Assembly (NCBI GenBank): GCA_900545345.1
Contig: UQYQ01000010.1
Span: forward strand, 7,334-71,333
Length of the DNA: 64,000 bases
Direction of reading: 5' to 3'
Origin: an uncultured Ruminococcus sp.
Lineage (GTDB): Bacteria; Bacillota; Clostridia; Oscillospirales; Ruminococcaceae
Numbering within the stretch: position 1 is the stretch's first letter; every line of letters starts with the position of its first letter. Shown here piece after piece: positions 26,885 through 35,732 of this stretch. The notes under the pieces are model-generated. The model had not been told where the DNA came from and ran no database searches. It worked only from the letters and a program-made list of their open reading frames with translations. The position numbers and the translations under genes were made by a program.

Positions 26885-28051
26885 ATGAACATATTCAAAC
26901 TTGTTTATCATGATTTAAAATCGTATCGAATGATTTCAATACTAATTGTACTAAATATAATAATTTCAGCGTTTGTAATCTGCTTTTCTTATGGTATTTA
27001 TCAGAATTACAATGTAAAAATAGAATATGGTGAAACAACACAGAGGCAGCTTAAGGTTGTTCCGACACTTAAAGATAATATTGTTGAGTCATCGGTAACA
27101 ACTAAAATGGTTATTGATACGGTTAGAAGCCTTTCTGATGATACTTTAAAAAATATTGACAATTTTTTCTGTGAAGCTCTAATATCAACTTCCGCAATTG
27201 AAAAAAATGATTTCATATTTAATTTTTCATATGTTGACAGAAAGTTTCATGGTATTGGATATAATAATAGTTTTGACGATGAGCAATATAATTCTTATAA
27301 AAAAATAGTTGCTATAAATCCGGTACTCAGAGAAAAAAACGGAAGTGTAGGTTTAACTTTAAACGGAATAGGTGATTGGGATTCAAAATATATAGGTGAT
27401 ACTAAAAGCATAGAAATTAACGGTGAAAATTATAATATAGTTAATGAGTCTTATAATCAGGGAATTTTAGATTCTCCCATAACTGCATTTTATGACAATA
27501 CATTTATAATGGGTGGTTCTTTTTGTTTGGAAATAACATTTAAAACCGATATTTCACGCACCCAGTATGATGATATAGTAAATGCAGTAGCTATAAATAT
27601 GGGCGATAATGCCGAAGTGCCTGAAATGGATATTTCACCGACGACAGAATTATTTTATTATCGTACTGTTTTAATGATATCGGTGCTGATTTCAGTTCTG
27701 GCGGCAATCAATTTTGCGGTGCTTTACAGATTTGTTCTTCAAAAGCGGATAAAAACGCTTACAATATTCCGTATATGCGGCTGTACAAAGAAAAGGATAA
27801 TATTTATATATCTTTGTGAATGCATGATAATCGGACTGCCGTTATTTGCACTTTCTATGCTGTTGTTTGACAAGATAGCATTGCCTGTTTTATCGGAAAT
27901 ATTCGAATATATTTCTCTTGCTTACAGTCCGCTGCTCTATTCGGCAATTTTCGGAATTTATGCAGTGTCCAGCTTTGCGGTGCTTCTGATAATGATTAGC
28001 ACATATATTTCAAGACATTCGATTACCGAGCTGAAAGCGGGTGAGTTATAA
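26885..28051 (+). CDS. FtsX/MacB-type ABC permease, module 2A
   Basis: 388 residues, same plan as module 1A: first helix about 17-38 followed by YGIYQNY, extracytoplasmic domain about 40-255, three C-terminal helices, and FRICGCTKKRIIFIYLCEC as the coupling segment. Overlaps the next gene by one base. AAGGAGAG ribosome site, 25 nt after the secreted protein. Confidence 0.8.
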   Translation: MNIFKLVYHDLKSYRMISILIVLNIIISAFVICFSYGIYQNYNVKIEYGETTQRQLKVVPTLKDNIVESSVTTKMVIDTVRSLSDDTLKNIDNFFCEALISTSAIEKNDFIFNFSYVDRKFHGIGYNNSFDDEQYNSYKKIVAINPVLREKNGSVGLTLNGIGDWDSKYIGDTKSIEINGENYNIVNESYNQGILDSPITAFYDNTFIMGGSFCLEITFKTDISRTQYDDIVNAVAINMGDNAEVPEMDISPTTELFYYRTVLMISVLISVLAAINFAVLYRFVLQKRIKTLTIFRICGCTKKRIIFIYLCECMIIGLPLFALSMLLFDKIALPVLSEIFEYISLAYSPLLYSAIFGIYAVSSFAVLLIMISTYISRHSITELKAGEL

Positions 28052-29265
28052 TGATTTTAAAATCGGCATTGAAACAGTTTAAGAAAAATATTTTTATGAG
28101 TTCGCTTATTATCATACAGCTTTCGGCAGTTATGATAATATTAAGTATGCTTGTCAGTATGATAGAGTCACGAATGGAGTACTATACTCCTTTTGCGGAT
28201 GAAATTAATTCAAAAGGTTTTTTATGTGAAATGGATGCCTCGGGTGTTGCAAGTGAAAAAGAAATGCTGAAAAATTTAAAAGGTACAAAATGCGAGTTCA
28301 CATATTATGGGTACTATGCCGTTAATACAGACAGTGATGATGTAACCATGGAAAATGAAAATACATATGTTCCGCTGACGGATTTGCTGACTGAAAGGTG
28401 GATAGAGGCTTATACTCCGAAAATGCAAAGCGGAAGCTGGCTCAGTGATATACCTGATGATGATTATATTCACGCAGTTGTAACACAAGATAATGTATTG
28501 GGATTGAAAACGGGAGATATAATTACACTTAATTCATTTGAGGGAAAGACGGCCCAGGCTAAAGTAATAGGGGTTATGGAAAACAAGCAGTATGCAGTAG
28601 GATATTCATTGTTTTCTCAGACGGACTTAGCCAATAAAATGAACTTTTTTGATATGTATTATACATATAATTCCGAGGTTGAAAATCAATGGGGATTATT
28701 TATTCCTAAATCAGAGATAGAAAAAAGCACCCTGCATGAAGGTGATTTTACTGTTTGGGGAATGGGATTTGTGTTATGTGACGGTATGAGCGGCAGTGAG
28801 GTAAAAGAAGTTTCAGATTATCTCACTGCTAATTGTTCGCCGATGTATACAATCCCTCTTGAAGAGGTCCGTGATAACAGTTTTGAGTATATCAGACAGG
28901 AGCTTTATGTCCTGATGCCTATAGCATTATGTATTTTTCTGCTGACGCTTATCACAACTGTTTCCGTTATCTGCATATCATTAAACGGACAGCTGAAGAC
29001 TTATGCAATTTATTATATCTGCGGTGCTAAATGGCATGAATGTGCATTAATATCTTTTTTATATGCGCTTATATTATGTTTAATTTCCTGGCTGATAAGC
29101 TTAGCGGTGATTTCGGCTATTATATATAATTCTCTCACGGTGATTAAGCTGGGATTTTTTGAGCTTGGAATAATGCTGTTTTCAGCAGTAATTTATCTGA
29201 TTTTATCTTCTGTTTTGCCTATGATTATTATGCATAATAATCAGCCGAAGGATATATTAAAATAA
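28051..29265 (+). CDS. FtsX/MacB-type ABC permease, module 2B
   Basis: 404 residues, homologous to module 1B; first helix about 16-37, large extracytoplasmic domain, three C-terminal helices (about 285-310, 335-360, 370-395). No ATPase gene follows: a terminator comes 25 nt later. It must therefore use the ATPase at 25638-26303 or one elsewhere. Confidence 0.8.
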   Translation: MILKSALKQFKKNIFMSSLIIIQLSAVMIILSMLVSMIESRMEYYTPFADEINSKGFLCEMDASGVASEKEMLKNLKGTKCEFTYYGYYAVNTDSDDVTMENENTYVPLTDLLTERWIEAYTPKMQSGSWLSDIPDDDYIHAVVTQDNVLGLKTGDIITLNSFEGKTAQAKVIGVMENKQYAVGYSLFSQTDLANKMNFFDMYYTYNSEVENQWGLFIPKSEIEKSTLHEGDFTVWGMGFVLCDGMSGSEVKEVSDYLTANCSPMYTIPLEEVRDNSFEYIRQELYVLMPIALCIFLLTLITTVSVICISLNGQLKTYAIYYICGAKWHECALISFLYALILCLISWLISLAVISAIIYNSLTVIKLGFFELGIMLFSAVIYLILSSVLPMIIMHNNQPKDILK

Positions 29266-29290
29266 TAATGAAATCTAAGTTATATAATTT

Positions 29291-29322
29291 AAACTGCTTA
29301 TCTTAATATAAGCAGTTTTTTT
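29291..29322 (+). terminator. Terminator at end of accessory island
   Basis: AAACTGCTTAT with ATAAGCAGTTT, 11-bp stem, 6-nt loop, T run after it. Confidence 0.9.
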
Positions 29323-29334
29323 GGATTATTTTAC

Positions 29335-29363
29335 TTGAATTTTAAAGACAGATATAGTATAAT
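29335..29363 (+). promoter_or_regulatory. Promoter of M50 protease-scpAB operon
   Basis: TTGAAT 29335-29340, 17-bp spacer, TATAAT 29358-29363, 38 nt before the ATG. Confidence 0.75.
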
Positions 29364-29400
29364 TGAATAAATATTATCTTAATTATACAGGGGGATAAAT

Positions 29401-30081
29401 ATGACTATAGATAAAATATTAGAATATGGCGTAAAGATACTGATTATTTTTATGGTTTTGCCTATTCACGAATTTGCACATGCATGGATGGCGTCTAAGC
29501 TTGGTGATGATACAGCGCGACATTTGGGAAGATTAACGCTTAATCCGTTTTCTCATCTAGACATTTTAGGCTCAATATGTTTGCTAGTTGTCGGGTTTGG
29601 CTGGGCGAAGCCTGTGCCTATCAATCCGTACAATTTCAAAAACAGAAAAGCAGGCACTGCACTTACAGCACTTGCAGGGCCTATGTCGAACTTGATAGTT
29701 GCATATATTGCAATGATGATTTTTAAGGTAATTATGTGGGTGTCATTTGGTGGAAACAGTGAATTTTATTTTTCAGAAACTTATTCATATCTCAGCCTGA
29801 TATTCCAATATTTTATAACGATAAACATATTCTTAGCAGTATTTAATTTAATCCCTATACCTCCATTGGACGGTTCTAGGATATTATGCTATTTCCTTCC
29901 TGACAGTTTTGAAGAAAAAATGGAAAGATATAGCCAGATTATATATATAGTATTTATTGTTTTTGTACTGTTTTTTGATGTTCTTGACGGTCCGATTAGT
30001 TGGATTGGAGGAAAAATATTCAATGTATTTTACTTTTTGACAGGTTGGATTGATTTAATTGCAAGGGGAATAATATTTTAA
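29401..30081 (+). CDS. Site-2-protease family (M50) membrane metalloprotease
   Basis: 226 residues, about five to six helices. Zinc site HEFAH (His23, Glu24, His27) inside the first helix and the third ligand Asp157 in PIPPLDGSR; NPFSHLDILG and AGPMSN are typical of the short M50 group that lacks a PDZ domain. Members of this small group (YwhC-like) commonly stand next to scpA/scpB in Clostridia, as here. Substrate unknown. Confidence 0.88.
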   Translation: MTIDKILEYGVKILIIFMVLPIHEFAHAWMASKLGDDTARHLGRLTLNPFSHLDILGSICLLVVGFGWAKPVPINPYNFKNRKAGTALTALAGPMSNLIVAYIAMMIFKVIMWVSFGGNSEFYFSETYSYLSLIFQYFITINIFLAVFNLIPIPPLDGSRILCYFLPDSFEEKMERYSQIIYIVFIVFVLFFDVLDGPISWIGGKIFNVFYFLTGWIDLIARGIIF

Positions 30082-30108
30082 TCAAAGAACTGAAAGGCAT
30101 TTTAGTTA

Positions 30109-30822
30109 ATGAATAAGATTCAATTTAAGTTAGAGGCTTTTGAAGGACCGCTTGATTTGCTTTTGTATTTGATTTCAAAGCATAAGCTTAACATCAATGA
30201 TATTGAGATTTCACTTTTGCTTGAACAATATCTTGAATATATAGACGGTTTAAAAGAGCAGGATTTTGAAATAGCAGGCGAGTTTCTTGAAATGGCGGCA
30301 AAGCTCATATATATTAAGACCGTGTCTCTTTTGCCTCAGCCGAATGAAGCAAAAGAACTTAAAAAAGAGTTAGAAGGAAGATTAATTGAATATTCACTCT
30401 GTAAACAAACTGCAGATGAGCTGAAAAAAAACTATGTCGGCGGCGAGATTTTTGTTCGGCTTCCTATGCCTGTTGAGATTGATAAAACATACACAAAAAT
30501 TCATGATCCTCAGGAGCTTATTGAGGCTTATATGGGAATTTCGGTAAGAGTAAAAGAAGCTCCGAAGTTAGATGCTTCTATATTCAAGCCGATAGTTTCA
30601 CATAAAATAGTATCTGTTACTTCTAAGATAATTTTTGTGTTGAAAAAGCTTTATACAACAGGTACCTGCAATATGGACAACCTTTATAAAGGTATTACCG
30701 ATAAATCAGAGCGTGTTGCAACTTTTCTGGCTGTGCTTGAACTCACGAAATCGGGAAGAATTATGCTGAGTGATGATAATTCTAAGTTGTATTTTAACAG
30801 AAGAGATAAAACCGGACATTAA
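30109..30822 (+). CDS. scpA: Segregation and condensation protein A
   Basis: Kleisin subunit of the bacterial SMC complex, bridging SMC heads for chromosome segregation. 237 residues: FEGPLDLLLYLI at the N-terminus (SMC neck binding), a helical middle binding ScpB, and a winged-helix C-terminus. Weak ribosome site (AAAGG 12 nt away). 28 nt after the protease gene, followed by scpB. Confidence 0.93.
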   Translation: MNKIQFKLEAFEGPLDLLLYLISKHKLNINDIEISLLLEQYLEYIDGLKEQDFEIAGEFLEMAAKLIYIKTVSLLPQPNEAKELKKELEGRLIEYSLCKQTADELKKNYVGGEIFVRLPMPVEIDKTYTKIHDPQELIEAYMGISVRVKEAPKLDASIFKPIVSHKIVSVTSKIIFVLKKLYTTGTCNMDNLYKGITDKSERVATFLAVLELTKSGRIMLSDDNSKLYFNRRDKTGH

Positions 30823-30844
30823 ACAAATTTCAGGATGGTAATTT

Positions 30845-31441
30845 ATGAAAATAGATGAGAAAATTTCAGTTTTAGAAGCTATACTTTTTTCAAGCGGTGA
30901 ACCAATGGAAAGTTCAAAGCTGGCAGAAGCAATTGAAGTTGATAAATCAACTCTTGATAAACTGGTTAGTTTATTAAATGACAAATATTCAAATTGTTTA
31001 AGTGCTTTGAAGGTTTATTTGCTGAATGATTCATATCAGCTCGGAACAAGGGAAGAATACTCTTCACATATAAAAAAGGCGATGGAAACCAAAAATAACT
31101 CTAAGCTTTCTCAGGCGGCGTTTGAGGTTTTGACTATAATTGCTTATAATCAGCCTGTAACAAAAGGCTTTGTGGAGCATGTCAGAGGTGTTGACAGTTC
31201 AAGTGTTGTGAACTCACTTGTTGAAAAAGGTTTGCTTGAAGAAGCGGGAAGAATTGATGTTCCGGGGCGACCGATTGCATTTAAAACAACCTCTAATTTT
31301 CTAAGGAGCTTCAAACTTAAATCACTTGATGATTTGCCTCCGCTTCCGAATCAGGAGCGTCAGGTTTCTTTCGACGATGTTTTAGATGAGGAAACTAAAG
31401 ATATCAGCGGAAGTGACATAGAAAATAAAGATAGTGAATAA
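30845..31441 (+). CDS. scpB: Segregation and condensation protein B
   Basis: Dimeric winged-helix partner of ScpA in the SMC-ScpAB condensin. 198 residues: LEAILFSSGEPME, AALEVLTIIAYNQPVT-type segment (AAFEVLTIIAYNQPVTKG), VDSSSVVNSLVEKGLLEEAGR and PGRPI. The C-terminal 30 residues are acidic and probably disordered. Confidence 0.93.
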   Translation: MKIDEKISVLEAILFSSGEPMESSKLAEAIEVDKSTLDKLVSLLNDKYSNCLSALKVYLLNDSYQLGTREEYSSHIKKAMETKNNSKLSQAAFEVLTIIAYNQPVTKGFVEHVRGVDSSSVVNSLVEKGLLEEAGRIDVPGRPIAFKTTSNFLRSFKLKSLDDLPPLPNQERQVSFDDVLDEETKDISGSDIENKDSE

Positions 31442-31465
31442 ATAGGTTTTATTTTAGATGGGGGG

Positions 31466-32389
31466 ATGATAAATATTATTGCTTTGTATATAATTGCAGG
31501 AATTATCCTGTGCGTATATATTATCCTTCGTTTTTCGGTTAAAATAACATACTATGTGAACAGCAATACAGATGAAATTGAGTTATCGGCTAAATGGCTG
31601 TGGTTTAACATTTATCCAAGACCTCAGAAAGCTGTTAAAACAAATAAAGCAAGCAGAAAGAGTAAAATAAAATCAGAAAAAATATATTCAGAAAAATTTG
31701 ATTTTTCAAAAATTGATAATGAGCTAACTAATCAAACAAAAGAAGAGCTTGATAAAAAAATTGATTTGCTTGAAAAAGAGCTTGAAAATCAAAAGCAGAT
31801 GTCAGAACACAATGAAAAATCCGCTGAGGCGAATAAGCCGCTGAATACTGACAAAAAAGCATCTTTAAATAAAAAAGAAAAGAAACACTTAATAAAAACC
31901 GAAAAAACAAAAAATAATGATAATGGACTGAAATCAAAAATTAATAAAGTAAAGTACACTTGGAAAAAATATAAAGACTATGTTCCTATGACATGGAAAG
32001 CGTTCAGAAAGTTATTGAAACAAATCAGGTTTTATGATACTGAAATAGAAATTACTGTTGGAAAAGATGACTCTTATGACGCTGCTATGCTTTACGGTAA
32101 AATTAATACGGTTCTTTTCAACGGACTTAGTGTTGTGGGATTGATTTTTTCTCTGTATAAGCCTAAAAAAGCAGAAGTTAAATGTGTATTTGATAAAAAG
32201 GTATTTGAATATGAAATCTATGGGAAAATAAAGCTTCGACCGAGCACAATATTAAGTATAGCAATATGTTTTGGAATTAAGTTTTTGATAATTTTTTTAA
32301 AAAAACGCCGTATGGCTAAAAAGCAATATAAATTAAAGCGTAAGATGGTTTTAAATAAACAAAAGGAGTTGCTGGCAAATGAAGGATAA
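31466..32389 (+). CDS. DUF2953 membrane-anchored protein (YtfI-like)
   Basis: 307 residues: N-terminal helix (about 4-22), a Lys/Glu-rich coiled-coil stretch (about 70-150), a beta-type domain (about 180-240) and a short C-terminal hydrophobic segment before a basic tail. This layout matches DUF2953 proteins, which in Bacillus (ytfI) stand next to ytfJ, as here. The predicted ATG directly abuts GGGGGG, an unusually tight spacing. It overlaps the next gene by 11 nt. Confidence 0.75.
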   Translation: MINIIALYIIAGIILCVYIILRFSVKITYYVNSNTDEIELSAKWLWFNIYPRPQKAVKTNKASRKSKIKSEKIYSEKFDFSKIDNELTNQTKEELDKKIDLLEKELENQKQMSEHNEKSAEANKPLNTDKKASLNKKEKKHLIKTEKTKNNDNGLKSKINKVKYTWKKYKDYVPMTWKAFRKLLKQIRFYDTEIEITVGKDDSYDAAMLYGKINTVLFNGLSVVGLIFSLYKPKKAEVKCVFDKKVFEYEIYGKIKLRPSTILSIAICFGIKFLIIFLKKRRMAKKQYKLKRKMVLNKQKELLANEG

Positions 32390-32750
32390 TAACTTAGAAA
32401 AGCTTGTTGATACTGCAATGCAGAAAATACATGAGCTTGCTGATTGTGAAACTGTAGTGGGAAAACCGATAACAGCTGACGGAACTACAATAATTCCTAT
32501 ATCAAAGGTTTCGGTGGGATTTACATCCGGAGGGTCCGACCTGCCTACTAAAGGGTCAAAGGACTTATTCGGAGGCGGAACTGCAGGGGGCGTAACAATG
32601 CAGCCGATTGCCTTTATTACAATTACAAACGGGGAAGTAAAGCTTCTTCAGATGTCAGTTAATGCAAGCAAGGAAAATGCTCTGATTAATATGGTTCCTG
32701 ACGTTATAGATAAAATTACAAATTTTATTAACAAAAAGAGCGAGGAATAA
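32379..32750 (+). CDS. ytfJ: GerW family sporulation protein (YtfJ)
   Basis: 123 residues: TVVGKPITADGTTIIPISKVSVGF then a Gly-rich loop, PIAFITITNGEVKLLQM and a C-terminal amphipathic helix, the standard GerW/YtfJ pattern. In Bacillus the protein is made under sporulation control and is needed for normal spore germination. Overlaps the DUF2953 gene. Supports a spore-forming ancestry. Confidence 0.88.
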   Translation: MKDNNLEKLVDTAMQKIHELADCETVVGKPITADGTTIIPISKVSVGFTSGGSDLPTKGSKDLFGGGTAGGVTMQPIAFITITNGEVKLLQMSVNASKENALINMVPDVIDKITNFINKKSEE

Positions 32751-32825
32751 TTATTAACGATGTTCCGACTCATATAGTGACAGTCTGCCGTTGATCAAAT
32801 TATCTTTTTTATCAAATTTACTAAA

Positions 32826-32850
32826 GGCGGCATTGGGTGAGGTGTTACCG
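32826..32850 (+). repeat. Dispersed short element, copy 1 (divergent)
   Basis: Sequence CATTGGGTGAGGTGTTACCG in the gap before dacF resembles the two elements downstream of dacF (shared core ATTGGGTG and GTTAC). Part of a three-copy family flanking dacF. Confidence 0.45.
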
Positions 32851-32913
32851 TTGCCCGGTGTATTATTTTTTATTAAGTGTGCATAATTATTTAAGAAATG
32901 AGGTGTATGCTTA

Positions 32914-34053
32914 ATGAAAAAATTGTCAAGTATTTGCATAGCTTTTTTAATAACATCAAGCTGCTTATTCAATAGTTTTTTGCTGACCGGAGAAGCAGTG
33001 TCAGATTCAGCAAAAGCTGCAATTTTGATTGATGCTGACAGCGGTAAGGTTTTGTATGAACACAATTCAAAAAAGAAACTTCCTATGGCAAGTACTACAA
33101 AAATAATGTCTGCATTATTGGCTGTCGAAAGCGGAAGCCTTGACGAACAGTTCAAAGTTGATGATAACGCTATTAAAGTAGAAGGTTCGTCGATGGGGCT
33201 TAAAAGCGGTGATTTTGTTACACAGCGTGATTTGTGTTACGGAATGATGCTTCCGAGCGGGAATGATGCTGCTAATGCAACTGCTGTCAGAGTTTCAGGC
33301 AGTATTGAAAACTTTGTATCCCTTATGAACAAAAGGGCGAAGGAAATCGGACTTAAGTCGACAAATTTTGTAACACCGTCGGGTCTTGATGATTATACAG
33401 ACAATCATTATTCAACTGCATCTGATATGGCAACGCTTACAGCATATGCATTGAAAAACGAGACCTTTGCTGAAATATGCTCAACTAAAAGTGTTAAGCT
33501 TAAATTCGGTAATCCTCCATATGACAGGTGGCTTTCTAACACGAATAAATTGATTGGTGCCTGTGAGGGGATAATAGGAGTAAAAACAGGCTTTACGGAT
33601 AAGGCAAAACGATGTCTTGTTTCGGCTTGCAGGCGTGACGGTACAACTTTAATTTGCGTAACGCTTAATGACCCCAATGACTGGAAAGATCATTCAAATT
33701 TATATGAGTTCGGTTTTTCGCAATATAAACGCATTTCACTCAAACCCAAGATTAGTTCTTTTAAAGTACCGATAGTAGGTTCCGATGATGATACAGTTTC
33801 GGCAAGCTGTAGAAATGAAATAAAAGTAAGTGTTCACAACGATGAAGAAGATAAAATAACTCAGGTTGTAGTTTTAAATCAAGTCAATTATGCACCGATA
33901 ACGAACGGTGAACAATTGGGGTATGTAAATTATTATATAGATAAAAGACTAATCGGTCAGACTGAAATTGTATCAGATGAAAGTGTTTGTAAGGAAGAAA
34001 CGGAGCCTTCCTTTTTTGAAAAGCTATTCGCACGGATTTGGAGGGCAATGTGA
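32914..34053 (+). CDS. Serine-type D-Ala-D-Ala carboxypeptidase (DacF-like)
   Basis: Trims the terminal D-Ala from peptidoglycan stem peptides outside the membrane. 379 residues: signal peptide about 1-28, then SxxK at Ser60-Thr-Thr-Lys63, SGN at 115-117 and KTG at 224-226, the three active-site motifs of class C low-mass PBPs. The C-terminal beta domain (about 270-360) ends with an amphipathic FFEKLFARIWR that may anchor it. Next to gerW and scpAB, a sporulation-type DacF is likely, though a housekeeping DacA role is possible. Confidence 0.9.
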   Translation: MKKLSSICIAFLITSSCLFNSFLLTGEAVSDSAKAAILIDADSGKVLYEHNSKKKLPMASTTKIMSALLAVESGSLDEQFKVDDNAIKVEGSSMGLKSGDFVTQRDLCYGMMLPSGNDAANATAVRVSGSIENFVSLMNKRAKEIGLKSTNFVTPSGLDDYTDNHYSTASDMATLTAYALKNETFAEICSTKSVKLKFGNPPYDRWLSNTNKLIGACEGIIGVKTGFTDKAKRCLVSACRRDGTTLICVTLNDPNDWKDHSNLYEFGFSQYKRISLKPKISSFKVPIVGSDDDTVSASCRNEIKVSVHNDEEDKITQVVVLNQVNYAPITNGEQLGYVNYYIDKRLIGQTEIVSDESVCKEETEPSFFEKLFARIWRAM

Positions 34054-34177
34054 TTTTTACGAAGTTTGATTAGTATTATCATGTGAACTGTTATATTATC
34101 ACTATGTTGTTGGATTGTGGTTTTGTACCGATGATAGATACAAGCTGCAAAATAATGTTCTTTAGCAGATATATTAT

Positions 34178-34201
34178 GCGAACCGGGTGTAGCGTTACAC
34201 T
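34178..34201 (+). repeat. Dispersed short element, copy 2
   Basis: GCGAACCGGGTGTAGCGTTA, continuing to ACACT. 19 of 24 bases match copy 3. Contains the palindrome GTGTA-GCGT-TACAC. Confidence 0.6.
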
Positions 34202-34277
34202 TATAGCAAAACTTACTATTATATTTATGTAATAAAAACGCGTGACACAAAACTCAAGATGCATACTAATTATGTAC

Positions 34278-34301
34278 GCGAATTGGGTGCAGCGTCACGC
34301 T
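34278..34301 (+). repeat. Dispersed short element, copy 3
   Basis: GCGAATTGGGTGCAGCGTCA, continuing to CGCT. Contains the palindrome CAGCG-TCA-CGCTG; 38 nt before the next start codon. Confidence 0.6.
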
Positions 34302-34339
34302 GTCTGAGGTTCGCCGGCTACATATGAAAGGAAAATTTA

Positions 34340-35086
34340 ATGGAAAAGACAAGAATTCAAAAAATCATTGCAGACGCAGGATATTGTTCAAGAAGAAAAG
34401 CCGAAGAGCTTATTTTTCAAAAGCGTGTTAAGGTCAACGGAAGACCGTGCAAGTTAGGCGATAAGGCATTTGCCGGTAAGGATATAATAACAGTTGACGG
34501 TGAGAAGTTATATACCCCAAGACGAAGAAATCTGTATTATATAATGCTTAATAAGCCTAGAGGTTATGTTACCACAATGAGTGATGAGCTCGACAGAAGA
34601 AATGTATCTGACCTTTTAGTTGGTATTCCTGAGCGTGTGTATCCGATCGGAAGACTTGACAGAAATTCAGAAGGTTTGCTTCTTTTTACCAATGACGGAG
34701 CTTTTGCAAATGATATTATGCACCCATCAAAGCACGTTACAAAAACTTATCGTGTTACAGTGCGTCCTGACATAACTGATGAGCAGTTAGTAAGGCTTTC
34801 GGAGGGTGTTGAGATTGACGGTAAAATGACACTTCCATGTACTATAAACGTTCTGACAAAAGAGCCCGGAAGGGTAGTCATGCAAATGGTTATCAGAGAG
34901 GGAAGAAACAGGCAAATCAGAAAAATGTGTGAAGCAGTTGGTTTAGAGGTTGCCAGGCTTAAAAGGACTTCTATAGGTCCTTTAAAGCTCGGTATGTTAA
35001 AGCCCGGTGAGTATAGAGAGCTTATGCCTGATGAACTAAGAGCGATACGAACAGCAATATCTAAAAAAGAGAATTCTAAAAGATAA
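34340..35086 (+). CDS. rRNA pseudouridine synthase, RsuA/RluB family
   Basis: 248 residues: N-terminal S4 RNA-binding domain (RIQKIIADAGYCSRRKAEELI, about 4-50), catalytic domain with GRLDRNSEGLLLFTNDG (catalytic Asp) and EGRNRQIRKM. In Firmicutes the RluB-type enzyme modifies 23S rRNA position 2605 region and is commonly found near scpAB, as here; RluB is more likely than RsuA by context. Ribosome site GAAAGG. Possible regulation by the upstream structured repeat. Confidence 0.9.
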   Translation: MEKTRIQKIIADAGYCSRRKAEELIFQKRVKVNGRPCKLGDKAFAGKDIITVDGEKLYTPRRRNLYYIMLNKPRGYVTTMSDELDRRNVSDLLVGIPERVYPIGRLDRNSEGLLLFTNDGAFANDIMHPSKHVTKTYRVTVRPDITDEQLVRLSEGVEIDGKMTLPCTINVLTKEPGRVVMQMVIREGRNRQIRKMCEAVGLEVARLKRTSIGPLKLGMLKPGEYRELMPDELRAIRTAISKKENSKR

Positions 35087-35153
35087 ACAGCAATTTTATA
35101 ATATTTATTAATAATCAAATACATCTGGAAGGAGATATGCTCTCTGATGGAGC

Positions 35154-35552
35154 ATGGTTTTAATTAAAATGCTGGAGATATTACAAGCTAGAAATAAAGA
35201 AAATTACAGAGAAAAGATTTCGCAGCTGAATTTGGATTTCAAGTCTACTTTTGTAGTTGAAGCTACTGACGAAGGAAATTCATTAGGGTATGGAATTTAT
35301 CATTTTGCGGTTGATGAAGATTATACACCGATTGTGGAAATCGATTATGTTTTTGACAATTCAGATATATTATTGCTTGATGGAATAATACGGTCAATAT
35401 TGTTTTTGGCAATGATGAGACAGGTTGATAAAGCAAAATTCGGTTTAGCACAGACTGATGAAATTGCAAAGCTTGGTTTTGTGCAAAATAATTATAATTA
35501 TTTGGACTCTATTGCGAAATTTATGTCTAAATGTAAAAGTTGCAAAAACTAA
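35154..35552 (+). CDS. Small conserved protein, degenerate GNAT-like
   Basis: 132 residues (or 127 from the ATG at 35169). Mixed alpha/beta with GYGIYHFAVDEDYTPIVEID, LLLDGIIRSILFLAMMRQ and a Cys-containing end CKSCKN. The order suggests a reduced acetyltransferase-like fold without an obvious acetyl-CoA loop; I have low certainty. The best ribosome site (GGAAGGAG, 35127-35134) is about 20 nt before either start and lies in front of an 8-codon ORF (35137-35163), so the start or a coupling device is unclear. Confidence 0.5.
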   Translation: MVLIKMLEILQARNKENYREKISQLNLDFKSTFVVEATDEGNSLGYGIYHFAVDEDYTPIVEIDYVFDNSDILLLDGIIRSILFLAMMRQVDKAKFGLAQTDEIAKLGFVQNNYNYLDSIAKFMSKCKSCKN

Positions 35553-35563
35553 TTGTTATTTTC

Positions 35564-35592
35564 TTGTCAAACTTGTATTTTTGTAGTATAAT
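35564..35592 (+). promoter_or_regulatory. Promoter of the carboxyltransferase operon
   Basis: TTGTCA 35564-35569, 17-bp spacer, TATAAT 35587-35592. Leaves a leader of about 135 nt before the first ATG with no clear structure. Confidence 0.75.
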
Positions 35593-35732
35593 AAACTTGT
35601 GTAATTTGGTTTTATTTTTTACTCATTATTGAAATTTTATCAAATCGCACCTTATTTATGTGTTTTTAAGTATTAAATGCAGTAAAATTAGCCTTTAAAC
35701 GGCTTGAAAAATAAATGAATGGAGGAAATTCA

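Larger units (their letters stand above)
34054..34339. other. 286-nt gap with two structured repeats
   Basis: No convincing gene. It holds two related elements exactly 100 bp apart (34178 and 34278). The second forms nested pairing GCGAA...TTCGC around CAGCG-TCA-CGCTG just upstream of the pseudouridine synthase gene, and GCGTGAC at 34240-34246 can also pair with GTCACGC in it. The first 90 nt show nothing I can name. Confidence 0.5.
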
